From Flavobacteriales bacterium UBA3477 (lineage in GTDB: Bacteria; Bacteroidota; Bacteroidia; Flavobacteriales; Schleiferiaceae): DNA of 64,000 nucleotides. The DNA lies in contig DFQY01000029.1 of the NCBI GenBank assembly GCA_002378005.1, forward strand, positions 926-64,925, given 5' to 3'. A model generated the notes under the pieces. It saw only the letters and a program-made list of their open reading frames with translations. It did no database searches and was not told the origin of the DNA. The position numbers and the translations under genes were made by a program. Of the stretch, positions 44,949-53,619 are shown piece after piece (position 1 is the first letter of the stretch; each line of letters opens with the position of its first letter).

Positions 44949-45955
44949 TAAATAAGATTTACTTCGGGGTGCAAAGTGATGCCAAAACGCTGTTGGATAT
45001 CGTCGATGATTTTATGGGCCAATTCTAATAGTTCCGCCCCGCTGGCTTCGCCATAATTGACCAATACCAGCGCTTGCTTTTCGTGTATTCCGGCATCACC
45101 ATTGCGATAGCCTTTCCATCCTGCGGTATCGATGAGCCATCCTGCGGCTAGCTTAATGCCATTCGGTGCCGGGTAAGAAGGCATGTCGGGGTAGCGTTCG
45201 GCCAAGCTATCTGCGAGCTCCTTCGAAACCACCGGGTTTTTAAAGAACGAGCCGCTATTGCCTATTTCCGCGGGATCTGGAAGTTTACTTCTACGGATGC
45301 TGATGACTGCATCGCTGATTTGTTTCGGGGTAGGGTCTGTAATTTCTCTTGCTTCGAGCTCTGCTTGAATGGAGCCGTAATCTGTGCGAAGCTTGTGATT
45401 TATTTTTGTGAGTACTAGGGTAATGCGTGTAATGATAGCCTTACTCTTCCATTCGTTTTTGAAAATGCTATCCCGATAACCAAATTTGGCTTCTTCTTTT
45501 GATAAGGTGAAAAATGAACCGTTCTCAACAAGTACACCCTCACAATTCACAAAAACATCCTTCAACTCCACGCCATAAGCACCAATATTTTGTACTGGTG
45601 CAGTACCGCAATTACCTGGAATTAGGCTAAGGTTTTCTAGTCCGCCGAGTCCTTGCATGAGCGTCCATTGTACCACTTCATGCCAATTCTCCCCAGCACC
45701 AAATCTGATATGTACTACCTCATCGTCCTCAAAAACTACACGTCTTCCGTGGATGTCAACTTTAAGTACATCCCCTTTTATATCTTGGGTTAGCAGCATA
45801 TTCGAGCCGCCACCAAGGACTAAGGCTGGGGATCCATGGTGTTTTACATAGTTACTTATTTCATCAGCACTATGGGCCCATATAAGTCGTTGGGCCTTTT
45901 GATCAATACCAAAGGTGTTGTGCTTAACTAAGCTCTGATTGAGTTGTACAATCAC
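44948..45955 (-). CDS. murB: UDP-N-acetylmuramate dehydrogenase
   Basis: A 335-residue MurB, type I. FAD motif GGGSNMLLTQD, then IPGNCGTAPVQNIGAYGVE, the catalytic serine in GNSGSFFKNP and the C-terminal Glu in HPEVNLI. It makes UDP-MurNAc for peptidoglycan. The start codon is GTG at 45955; no ATG in frame fits better. It is 12 nt from the aminotransferase stop and 1 bp overlapped with mtaB. Confidence 0.95.
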   Translation of the reverse strand: MIVQLNQSLVKHNTFGIDQKAQRLIWAHSADEISNYVKHHGSPALVLGGGSNMLLTQDIKGDVLKVDIHGRRVVFEDDEVVHIRFGAGENWHEVVQWTLMQGLGGLENLSLIPGNCGTAPVQNIGAYGVELKDVFVNCEGVLVENGSFFTLSKEEAKFGYRDSIFKNEWKSKAIITRITLVLTKINHKLRTDYGSIQAELEAREITDPTPKQISDAVISIRRSKLPDPAEIGNSGSFFKNPVVSKELADSLAERYPDMPSYPAPNGIKLAAGWLIDTAGWKGYRNGDAGIHEKQALVLVNYGEASGAELLELAHKIIDDIQQRFGITLHPEVNLI

Positions 45956-45967
45956 AATGTGTAAAAT

Positions 45968-47167
45968 TTATCTGCTACGATGTGGATATACTTTTAAAGC
46001 TGCCTTTAATATAGCAATACAATCGGTCAAGGCCTCTGTATTTAGAACATAGGCGAGACGGGCCTGATTTGCACCCAATTCTGGCTTGGCATAGAACCCA
46101 GCCGCTGGCGCCATCATCAGTGTTTTTCCTTCATGATTAAAATCACTGAGCAGCCATTGTGCAAAGTGTTCGGCGCTTTCCACCGGGAACGAGGCCACGG
46201 CGTAAAAGGCACCTTTAGGCTTTGGGCAAAAGACTCCATCGATGCTATTGAGACCTTCGACCAATATATTTCGACGCTCTACATACTCTGCGTTTACCTC
46301 GTCGAAATAGCTTTGTGGCGTTTTCAACGCAGCTTCACTAGCAATTTGTGCGTAGGTCGGCGGCGACAATCTCGCTTGCGCAAATTTCATGGCCGTGGCC
46401 ATAAACTCCTTGTTCTTGCTGACTAAACAGCCGATACGCGCGCCACACATGCTGTATCGTTTCGAGAAGCTATCTACCACGATGGCATGCTCTTCCAAGC
46501 CTTCCATAGCAAGGACGCTGTGGTGTGTCTCGCCGTCGTAGGTGAATTCGCGGTAAACTTCATCCGCAATCAAGAAAAGATCGTGACGTAGCACGATGTC
46601 GCGAAGTTGTTCTAATTCTTCTTTGCTGTACAAGTATCCTGTTGGGTTGCCAGGGTTACAGATCAAAATCCCCTTGGTTTTTGGGGTGATAGCGGCCTCG
46701 AACGCAGCTACTGGAGGTAATGCAAATCCGGTCTCAATAAAAGATTCCACTGGAACGACTTTGACCCCGCTCGCGGTAGCAAATCCATTGTAGTTGGCAT
46801 AAAACGGTTCCGGAATAATGACCTCATCGCCTTCGTCCATGGCCGATCCAAAGGTGAACAACAAGGCTTCCGATCCACCGGTGGTCACGATGATTTCATC
46901 CGTTTGTACCGGTAGGTTCTTGCCGTGGTAGTACTTTGATAGCCCCGCTCTCAAGGAAGCAAATCCCGCGCTGTGGCTGTAGGCTAAAACGGGTACATCC
47001 GCTTCCTTAATGGCGCGTTGCGCCTCCATTGGGGTTTGAATATCGGGTTGTCCAATGTTCAGGTAATATACTTTGTTGCCATTGCGCTCTGCTTGTTCGG
47101 CATATGGAACTAGTTTGCGAATAGGGCTGGAAGGCATGCGCCCGCCTTTAACTGAAATCTTTGGCAT
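45968..47167 (-). CDS. Class I/II pyridoxal phosphate-dependent aminotransferase
   Basis: A 399-residue fold-type I aminotransferase, aspartate-aminotransferase-like. NPGNPTG at 171-177, D202 and Y205 (ADEVYREF) and the PLP lysine K236 in DSFSKRYSM are visible. The C-terminal substrate Arg region (GANQARLAYV) is present. Substrate likely aspartate, alanine or aromatic amino acids. It is the first gene of the minus-strand chain that runs to uvrA. Confidence 0.88.
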   Translation of the reverse strand: MPKISVKGGRMPSSPIRKLVPYAEQAERNGNKVYYLNIGQPDIQTPMEAQRAIKEADVPVLAYSHSAGFASLRAGLSKYYHGKNLPVQTDEIIVTTGGSEALLFTFGSAMDEGDEVIIPEPFYANYNGFATASGVKVVPVESFIETGFALPPVAAFEAAITPKTKGILICNPGNPTGYLYSKEELEQLRDIVLRHDLFLIADEVYREFTYDGETHHSVLAMEGLEEHAIVVDSFSKRYSMCGARIGCLVSKNKEFMATAMKFAQARLSPPTYAQIASEAALKTPQSYFDEVNAEYVERRNILVEGLNSIDGVFCPKPKGAFYAVASFPVESAEHFAQWLLSDFNHEGKTLMMAPAAGFYAKPELGANQARLAYVLNTEALTDCIAILKAALKVYPHRSR

Positions 47168-47184
47168 ACTTGGGTCGTATTTAA

Positions 47185-47215
47185 TACAAAAAGCCCTGCA
47201 AAAATACAGGGCTTT
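47185..47215 (-). terminator. Terminator after the DUF1573 gene
   Basis: AAAGCCCTG/CAGGGCTTT stem; on the minus strand it is followed by TTTTTGTATT. The loop spells TATTTTTG on the minus strand, identical to a -7 box. It lies 18-22 nt before the aminotransferase start. Confidence 0.75.
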
Positions 47216-47245
47216 CTTGGATATCCGTAAGTAATGTTCGGGATG

Positions 47246-47692
47246 TTATTTCGCAATAACACTGCCGCCTTTTTTCTCTGGAGTAGTTTCCTGAGCTTCA
47301 GGATTCATAACCTGGCCTTTGATGGTCAACACCACAGTTTGGTTCGTTGCGTTCGATTGAACAGTAACAGTCTTGTGGAAGTTCCCCATGCGGTTGGTAT
47401 CGTATTTCACTTGGATTTCACCTTCAGCACCAGGAGCTATAGGCTCACGAGTCCATTTAGGTGTAGTACATCCACAAGAAGCACGCACTGAGCTCAGTAC
47501 CAGAGGCTCTGTACCTTCGTTCTTGAATTTGAATATACGAGTACCGTTTGCACCTTTTTCTACTTTACCATAGTTGATGACATTGTTGTCGAAAGTGATC
47601 TTAGCGCCTTCAGCCGGAGCGTCAGGAGCTTCTTGTGCTTGAGCTGCAAAAGCGAAGATTGCAACGAATAGGGTAAGGAATAATTTTTTCAT
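47246..47692 (-). CDS. DUF1573 domain exported protein
   Basis: A 148-residue protein. Signal peptide MKKLFLTLFVAIFAFAAQAQ, then a DUF1573 immunoglobulin-like domain with INYGKVEKGANGTRIFKFKN and SCGCTTPKW (two close cysteines), typical of this Bacteroidota family. Function unknown; probably periplasmic or lipid-independent envelope protein. It has its own promoter and terminator and so is a single-gene unit divergent from valS. Confidence 0.88.
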   Translation of the reverse strand: MKKLFLTLFVAIFAFAAQAQEAPDAPAEGAKITFDNNVINYGKVEKGANGTRIFKFKNEGTEPLVLSSVRASCGCTTPKWTREPIAPGAEGEIQVKYDTNRMGNFHKTVTVQSNATNQTVVLTIKGQVMNPEAQETTPEKKGGSVIAK

Positions 47693-47721
47693 TGGACTAA
47701 AGCATTTAAATCTTAGTGCCT

Positions 47722-47751
47722 CAAATGTAGGATTCTTGCCGAGCTATTCAA
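47722..47751 (-). promoter_or_regulatory. Promoter of the DUF1573 gene
   Basis: On the minus strand TTG (47751-47749), 19 nt, then TACATTTG (47729-47722), an exact match to the Bacteroidota promoter, 29 nt before the ATG. Confidence 0.75.
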
Positions 47752-47803
47752 AGGAATTTAACAATCTCTTAGTCTTAGAGCCCAATTGGTCATAGAAGGA
47801 ATG

Positions 47804-47811
47804 TATTTTTG
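47804..47811 (+). promoter_or_regulatory. Probable -7 box of valS
   Basis: TATTTTTG, an exact TANNTTTG, 21 nt before the valS ATG. The nearest TTG (47786-47788) gives a 15-nt spacer, shorter than usual. Confidence 0.5.
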
Positions 47812-47832
47812 CGCTTTAAACCAAGATTTGCA

Positions 47833-50418
47833 ATGCGCGAAATCGGAAAATATACCCCCGGAGAAATTGAATCAAAGTGGTACACCCACTGGTTGGACAA
47901 CAACTACTTCCACGCGGAAGTCAGTGATAAAGAGCCCTATACCATAGTCATTCCTCCGCCAAACGTCACGGGTGTACTACACATGGGACATATGCTGAAC
48001 AATACGGTTCAGGACGTTCTAATTCGTCGTGCTCGCATGCTTGGTTTGAACGCTTGTTGGGTACCGGGTACCGACCATGCGTCCATTGCAACTGAAGCAA
48101 AGGTGGTAAAGCGCCTACGCGAACAGGGCATTAAAAAGTCAGATTTATCTCGCGAGGATTTCTTGAATCATGCCTGGGATTGGACCGATGAATACGGCGG
48201 TATCATCTTAAAGCAATTGCGTCGCCTTGGTGCCTCTTGCGATTGGGACCGTACGGCATTTACTCTAGACGAAGTGCGCAGCGAGCAAGTCATTGATGTA
48301 TTCATAGACCTGCACCAAAAGGATATGATTTACCGCGGTCTAAGGATGGTGAATTGGGATCCGGTAGCATTGACAGCAGTATCCGACGAGGAGGTCATCC
48401 ACAAGGAAGAGAACAGCCGTCTGTACTACATGAACTACAAGATTGAAGGATCCGATGAGGCTCTACAAGTAGCAACGACACGTCCTGAAACCATTTTTGG
48501 TGATACTGCGGTTTGTGTGAATCCTGAAGATGAGCGCTACCAGCATTTAAAAGGCAAGAAGGCCATCGTTCCTTTAGTAGGGCGCGCAGTACCGGTTATT
48601 TTCGACGAGTACGTGGATATCGAGTTTGGTACGGGAGCACTAAAAGTGACCCCAGCACACGATACGAATGACCAAATGTTGGGCGAGAAGCACAACTTGG
48701 AAGTCATCGATGTATTCGATCAACACGCTGCGCTGAACGAACACGGTGGTGAGTTTGCCGGTTTGGATCGATTCGATGCACGCAAAAAAGTAGCCAAAGC
48801 CCTAGAAGAGGCCGGACTTTTGGTCGAAACCAAGGACCTTAGAAATAAAGTCGGACGGAGTGAGCGTACCGACGCAGTGATTGAGCCGCGCCTGAGTATG
48901 CAGTGGTTTTTGAAGATGTCAGATTTGGCCAAGCCGGCTATTGACGGTGTCAAATCAAAGGATATTACCCTACATCCTCCGCACGCTGAGAAGACTTACC
49001 TCTACTGGATGGAGAACATCAAGGATTGGTGTATTTCACGTCAGCTTTGGTGGGGACACCGCATACCGGCTTGGTACGATGCAGAGGGCAATGTAGTTGT
49101 GTGTAAGACCAAAGAAGAAGCCGTTGCAGCCCTTGGCACTGATGCGGTGCACCAAGATGAAGATGTAATGGATACGTGGTTCAGTTCTTGGCTATGGCCG
49201 TACAGCGTATTCTCTGAAAACCAGGAAGAGGAAGATTATTTCTACCCAACCAATACACTGGTTACCGGACAGGATATCATTTTCTTCTGGGTAGCACGTA
49301 TGATCATGGCAGGGTACGAGTTCAAAGGAAAACGCCCGTTCAAGGATGTTTACTTTACCGGTATGGTTCGTGATAAGAAACGTCGTAAGATGTCTAAATC
49401 CCTGGGCAATAGTCCGGATCCGCTAGATCTTATCGATAAATATGGCGCCGATGGTGTTCGTGTAGGTATGCTTATGACGGCGCCTGCAGGAAACGATTTA
49501 TTGTTTGACGAAGACCTATGTTCTCAAGGTTCATTCTTTGCGAATAAAGTATGGAATGCCTTCCGTTTGGTAGGCATGTGGGAAGCTGGTGCCCAGGGCA
49601 TGAGCACTTCAGAATCGCTTTCCGTACAATGGATGCGCAACCGCATTGGCGAAGCTCTTGTAGAGCTAGAAAGCAGCTTCGAAAAATACAGATTGTCGGA
49701 GGCATTGATGACGACCTACAAGCTGGTTTGGGACGATTTCTGTTCGTGGTATCTAGAAATGGTCAAACCTGCGAAGGGCGAGCACATCTCAGCGGAAGCG
49801 TTGGAGGCTACCAAATCAATCTTCAACATGCTATTGGAAATCATGCACCCGTTCATGCCGTTTATTACGGAGGAATTGTGGCAGAACCTCGCCAACCGTG
49901 AAGATGGTGAGACCATCAACTTTGCCGCTTGGCCTACTCTAAAAGTGGAAGATCAGGCGATACTTAAATCATATGCGCACTTCGCTGAAGTCGTAAGTGG
50001 TGTTCGTACTGTACGCAATGAGAACGGTATCGCTCCGAAAGAGGTCCTGACCATCGAGATCGCCGAGGGTACGGCGTACGACGCAGCCTTTGATGCGCTT
50101 ATAATGAAGCTTGCCAATGTTAAGACGATTACCACCGTTAGCGAGGTGAAGAAATCCGCGTTCAGCTTTGTGGTTGGTGGGATCAATTACACCATCCCGG
50201 CCGATGCCTTCATGAACGTTGATGATGAGATTGCTAAGCTCGAAGAGGAATTGGCCTATACCCAAGGATTCTTGAAGAGCGTCGAGAAAAAACTAAGTAA
50301 TGAGCGCTTTGTTTCCAATGCGCCTGAGGCTGTTGTTACCTCGGAACGCAAGAAGCAAGCGGATGCTGAAGGCAAAATAGCCTTGATCACGCAACGCTTA
50401 GAGGCCTTAAAAGGATAA
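47833..50418 (+). CDS. valS: Valine--tRNA ligase
   Basis: An 861-residue class I synthetase. HMGH at 50-53 and KMSKS at 519-523 flank the editing (CP1) domain; the anticodon-binding domain and a C-terminal coiled coil (about 795-860; DDEIAKLEEELAYTQGFLKS) are complete. ATG 47833 is chosen because it begins right at the family start; an upstream TTG at 47809 adds eight residues and lies on the -7 box. Followed after 2 nt by the DUF4287 gene. Confidence 0.97.
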   Translation: MREIGKYTPGEIESKWYTHWLDNNYFHAEVSDKEPYTIVIPPPNVTGVLHMGHMLNNTVQDVLIRRARMLGLNACWVPGTDHASIATEAKVVKRLREQGIKKSDLSREDFLNHAWDWTDEYGGIILKQLRRLGASCDWDRTAFTLDEVRSEQVIDVFIDLHQKDMIYRGLRMVNWDPVALTAVSDEEVIHKEENSRLYYMNYKIEGSDEALQVATTRPETIFGDTAVCVNPEDERYQHLKGKKAIVPLVGRAVPVIFDEYVDIEFGTGALKVTPAHDTNDQMLGEKHNLEVIDVFDQHAALNEHGGEFAGLDRFDARKKVAKALEEAGLLVETKDLRNKVGRSERTDAVIEPRLSMQWFLKMSDLAKPAIDGVKSKDITLHPPHAEKTYLYWMENIKDWCISRQLWWGHRIPAWYDAEGNVVVCKTKEEAVAALGTDAVHQDEDVMDTWFSSWLWPYSVFSENQEEEDYFYPTNTLVTGQDIIFFWVARMIMAGYEFKGKRPFKDVYFTGMVRDKKRRKMSKSLGNSPDPLDLIDKYGADGVRVGMLMTAPAGNDLLFDEDLCSQGSFFANKVWNAFRLVGMWEAGAQGMSTSESLSVQWMRNRIGEALVELESSFEKYRLSEALMTTYKLVWDDFCSWYLEMVKPAKGEHISAEALEATKSIFNMLLEIMHPFMPFITEELWQNLANREDGETINFAAWPTLKVEDQAILKSYAHFAEVVSGVRTVRNENGIAPKEVLTIEIAEGTAYDAAFDALIMKLANVKTITTVSEVKKSAFSFVVGGINYTIPADAFMNVDDEIAKLEEELAYTQGFLKSVEKKLSNERFVSNAPEAVVTSERKKQADAEGKIALITQRLEALKG

Positions 50419-50420
50419 CG

Positions 50421-50981
50421 ATGAGCCAAGACCTAAACGCCGGAATTCATAGCCACATTGCAGGACTCGAGAAGAAAACGGGCCAGCCCATCTCGTATTG
50501 GGTAGATATGGTCCGTACTTGGAACGAGCCGAAGCACATGGCTAATGTCAAGCGCTTGAAAGAGGAATTCGGTATTGGTCACGGACATGCGAATATGGTA
50601 GTTCACTTGACTAAAGAGAATACCTCCCTACACATGGATGAAGGCCAAGTAGAGGATAGCGTCTTTAAGGGCAAGGAGCACTGGAAACCATTATATCAGC
50701 GCATCGTTGAGGGCTTACAAGCCACAGGTTTGGAATTTGAGCTCAGCGGTAAAAAGAAGTATTACAGCATTCGGACCTCAAAGCAAGTGGCGTGTTTAGT
50801 GCCAGCCACCAAGGGCAGGTTCGAAGTTTGGATCAATATTAAAGGGCAGGAGCCAGTGGGAAATCTGCAACTCATGAAAGCAGGCAGTATGTGTTCGCAT
50901 GCCATCCATCTCACTGAGGAGGATGCGGATATTTCTGAGGTGGTCTTGTGGCTCGAGCGGGCTGTCCAGCGAAGCCTATAA
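50421..50981 (+). CDS. DUF4287 / DUF5655 domain protein
   Basis: A 186-residue soluble protein. N-terminal DUF4287 (about 8-65; LEKKTGQPISYWVDMVRTWN and LKEEFGIGHGHANMVVH), then DUF5655 (about 85-185; YYSIRTSKQVACLVPATKGR). Both are uncharacterised domains, often found together. It starts 2 nt after valS and is closed by a terminator, so it is cotranscribed with valS. No known function. Confidence 0.8.
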   Translation: MSQDLNAGIHSHIAGLEKKTGQPISYWVDMVRTWNEPKHMANVKRLKEEFGIGHGHANMVVHLTKENTSLHMDEGQVEDSVFKGKEHWKPLYQRIVEGLQATGLEFELSGKKKYYSIRTSKQVACLVPATKGRFEVWINIKGQEPVGNLQLMKAGSMCSHAIHLTEEDADISEVVLWLERAVQRSL

Positions 50982-50987
50982 CACAAA

Positions 50988-51016
50988 AGCCCGGCGCGCA
51001 GCGCCGGGCTTTTTTT
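50988..51016 (+). terminator. Intrinsic terminator after the DUF4287/DUF5655 gene
   Basis: Ten-bp perfect stem AGCCCGGCGC/GCGCCGGGCT with a GCA loop and six or more T. Confidence 0.92.
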
Positions 51017-51102
51017 AGGTTCGAGTTATGGAACCTAGTTGGGACCTACCTGAGATATAACCAGTAACACTCACACACGAAAAACAGATCAGGTCCTGCG
51101 AT

Positions 51103-51480
51103 CTACCGTGCCCTATGGATGGCTACGGTATATATGGTCTTACAGACGCGCTTGGCTGGTTGGCCTTTCTTTTGGCGGCTTACATACACTTTTAGGTCTA
51201 CGGTTTTCTTACCGTTTTGTACGAAGCAACTTTCAATGGCTAATTGGTCATTGAGTTCTGCGGCGTTGTAAATTTTAATATCAATGTTTACCACCTTCTC
51301 CTTCCATTGCTCATTCATCTGTAAGGCTTCCAGTCGTTTTTTCTTCACTCCATTCATGTGATCCATCAATGCCCAGAGGGTCAGATTCCCGAAGGCATCA
51401 ACCATGGTATGGTCTACTTGGACCAATTCACTTGTTTTGATAGGACCTGAATTTCTTACGGTGTTGAGAAAATTCTTCAT
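51103..51480 (-). CDS. Hotdog-fold-like protein, possible thioesterase
   Basis: A 125-residue protein. The pattern VDHTMVDAFGNLTLWALMDH, then a long helix, then beta strands VVNIDIKIYNAAELNDQLAI and KTVDLKVYVSRQ resembles acyl-CoA thioesterase hotdog domains, where Asp or His near the helix is catalytic. The match is by pattern, not strong motif. Its ATG follows 9 nt behind a T-run of a perfect terminator hairpin, so its expression is probably governed by that element. Confidence 0.55.
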   Translation of the reverse strand: MKNFLNTVRNSGPIKTSELVQVDHTMVDAFGNLTLWALMDHMNGVKKKRLEALQMNEQWKEKVVNIDIKIYNAAELNDQLAIESCFVQNGKKTVDLKVYVSRQKKGQPAKRVCKTIYTVAIHRAR

Positions 51481-51489
51481 GATGTAGTC

Positions 51490-51523
51490 AAAAAAAAGAG
51501 CGCCTTCCCCCGGAAGGCGCTCT
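51490..51523 (-). terminator. Strong hairpin directly before the hotdog gene
   Basis: A 13-bp perfect stem AAGAGCGCCTTCC/GGAAGGCGCTCTT with a 3-nt loop; on the minus strand it continues in eight T. It ends only 9 nt before the hotdog ATG and 31 nt after a 28-codon frame. Confidence 0.9.
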
Positions 51524-51553
51524 TGCTATTATGGGTTGTTATATGTTCTAATT

Positions 51554-51640
51554 CTATGCCTTCACTTCACTCAATAACAACCCGTTCCACACGTAAATGC
51601 GGTTCATGAAATTGATTGTATGATTGCGTTGTGATTGCAT
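51554..51640 (-). CDS. Candidate 28-residue leader peptide
   Basis: A 28-codon frame, MQSQRNHTINFM at the start and NRIYVWNGLLLSEVKA at the end, with stop TAG. It lies 61 nt after the O-antigen ligase stop and just before the terminator hairpin. Three consecutive Leu codons (TTG TTA TTG) precede the stop. I do not recognise it. It may be a leader peptide, a free small protein, or chance; no Shine-Dalgarno supports it, but the phylum rarely uses one. Confidence 0.3.
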   Translation of the reverse strand: MQSQRNHTINFMNRIYVWNGLLLSEVKA

Positions 51641-51701
51641 ATCTCTAAAGTAGTCTTTCTATTTGAAAAACAAAATTGGTGCCAAAAAAATAATTAACCC
51701 C

Positions 51702-53534
51702 CTATTTTTTACGCCAATTGGTCCAAACTGACCACATATTGGCAGGTTTGACCCCCTGTAATTTAAGGTGTAAGTCCTGCATGCTCGGCCTTGGGTTTTC
51801 GGATTTAGCAAAGGCTTGAAGGGTTTTGGTTGCTTCAGGGCCCAATCCGTTCAGATTTTGAGGGTTGTATTGCGGTCCAATCATTTTAAGCGCATCGAGC
51901 GAAGCGTAGAGATCTCCAAGTGTGCGTTGCACCTCAATTTGCTTCAAGGCGGCGGTAGTATTGCGCGGGCTCATTTCGAGCACACGATCGTACAGTGCGG
52001 TGGCCTCATTGAGTTCGCCTTTCATGCGGTGAATACTGGCCAATTGGTTCAACGTCAACATGTGATTAGGGTGAATGTCCAAGGCGCGCTCGAAGGCCTC
52101 TTGTGCACGATTCACATCACGCTGAGTGGGGCGATTTCCGCTAGCACTGAGTATGCCAAGACCTTCGAAGTAGGCCATGGGATTATTGTAAATATCCATT
52201 TCAAAGAAAGGACTTTGGGCCGATTCTGCATTGGTCTGCATGATGCGCGCATTGCGGGTCATGTAGCCTTCCAGGGATTCCTTAGCCTCGCGTTCACTCA
52301 TCATTCTACTTGCACTCACGATAAGGGCGAAGGTGATTAGGGTGCTGGCGAGAATGGCATTGGTCGGGCTGCTGAGACGTGCTTTCAAGTTGGTGGAAGC
52401 AAAGCCCAGGGCGATTGCTAGCGGCCAAAGCATGGAGGCGCGCTCAAGGGGGAATTCCCCGAAGCCATAGACGGAAAATCCGACCACGACTAGGGCCATA
52501 AATATGTTACCGTCTTTTTTAAAGTTCTGCCAGAAGCCGATAACTAAAATGCCGACAAAGAGAACGCCGCCAAATATTCCTGTTTCACTGAGCATCCACA
52601 GCAGGTCGTTGTGCGGACGCAAAATATTGGTCACCCCATTCATCACACTTTCGTTGGTGCCCTTGAGTCCTTGGGCCGGATATTCAATCTTCCACTGTCC
52701 TCCTCCTACACCGCTGATGGGCTTGTCTAAGAACATTTCCCAAGAGGCATTCCAGTAATGCAAACGGCTTTGGATGGTATCACTATTGAAGATTTTTTCG
52801 CTGCCTCCGGCGGCCACAGCTGCACCTATACCTACGACAAGAATGGCTAGAGCAATCAGACCGTTGTTTCTGAGTCTAGCATTACCCTGCATGATGTAAT
52901 GGGCGGTGGCTACTATAGCCATGGCGAGGCCACCTAACCAAACCCCACGAGTGCGTAGTAGGAGTATAGCGATGCCTGCGAGGGCAAGGGCTGCAATGCG
53001 CACCCATTTTCCTGCAGAACCTTCAAACGTTCCCAGGAATCCAAAGGGAAGCAAGAGTAGCAGGGTCGCAGCAGCATAGTTTTTATGTGTGAAGAATGGG
53101 CCATTGGCGAGGTATATGTTGTTTTCTTGGTAGGCCTCTGCGAGGGATGGAAGGATGCTGAGGGAAGCGATGATCAGGGCGATTTGGCTCCCCATTCCCA
53201 AGGCTTGGAGGGCATTGGTTTTGTTCTTTTCAAAAGCAGCTTTTGCGATGAGCATCCAAGCGGCGAGGAAAGAGATGCGCGCCACGAATCCATAGAGCTC
53301 ACTGGGCGCAGATACTTGGCCAATTTTTACCACGGAAAGCACCAGCGCTATGGTCATCAACGACAAGCTGGTGAACCCGCTTCTCATCTCATTGCGATAT
53401 AAGTAAATACCTGCTAATCCGAGGACTGAGGCAGAAGCGAATCGGACCCAAAGACCTATATCTTGACTCGAAGGATCGACGATCAATACCAAGAGAATAG
53501 GCACGTAGAAAAGTAAGGATCGAAGTGGCTTCAT
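51702..53534 (-). CDS. O-antigen ligase family protein with C-terminal TPR
   Basis: A 610-residue polytopic membrane protein from ATG 53534. About ten TM helices lie in 1-420, with a Wzy_C-like periplasmic loop containing SRLHYWNASWEMFLDKPISG and GQWKIEYPAQG. The C-terminal soluble part (about 465-590) has tetratricopeptide repeats (AQEAFERALDIHPNHMLTLN). The family joins O-antigen or other glycans to lipid A or proteins. No other glycan genes are adjacent, so the substrate is unknown. Confidence 0.8.
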   Translation of the reverse strand: MKPLRSLLFYVPILLVLIVDPSSQDIGLWVRFASASVLGLAGIYLYRNEMRSGFTSLSLMTIALVLSVVKIGQVSAPSELYGFVARISFLAAWMLIAKAAFEKNKTNALQALGMGSQIALIIASLSILPSLAEAYQENNIYLANGPFFTHKNYAAATLLLLLPFGFLGTFEGSAGKWVRIAALALAGIAILLLRTRGVWLGGLAMAIVATAHYIMQGNARLRNNGLIALAILVVGIGAAVAAGGSEKIFNSDTIQSRLHYWNASWEMFLDKPISGVGGGQWKIEYPAQGLKGTNESVMNGVTNILRPHNDLLWMLSETGIFGGVLFVGILVIGFWQNFKKDGNIFMALVVVGFSVYGFGEFPLERASMLWPLAIALGFASTNLKARLSSPTNAILASTLITFALIVSASRMMSEREAKESLEGYMTRNARIMQTNAESAQSPFFEMDIYNNPMAYFEGLGILSASGNRPTQRDVNRAQEAFERALDIHPNHMLTLNQLASIHRMKGELNEATALYDRVLEMSPRNTTAALKQIEVQRTLGDLYASLDALKMIGPQYNPQNLNGLGPEATKTLQAFAKSENPRPSMQDLHLKLQGVKPANMWSVWTNWRKK

Positions 53535-53619
53535 AATTTTGGGTTTGCCGTGAAGATAATGAAAAGAATCATTGGCCAATTCTGCCGTATCTTTATGCTC
53601 CCAAATACATCACAGAACT

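Noticed and set aside
51017..51102. Inverted AGGTTC/GAACCT near the DUF4287 terminator as a regulatory site
   Set aside because: Only six bases each side and no T-run or known operator; likely chance.
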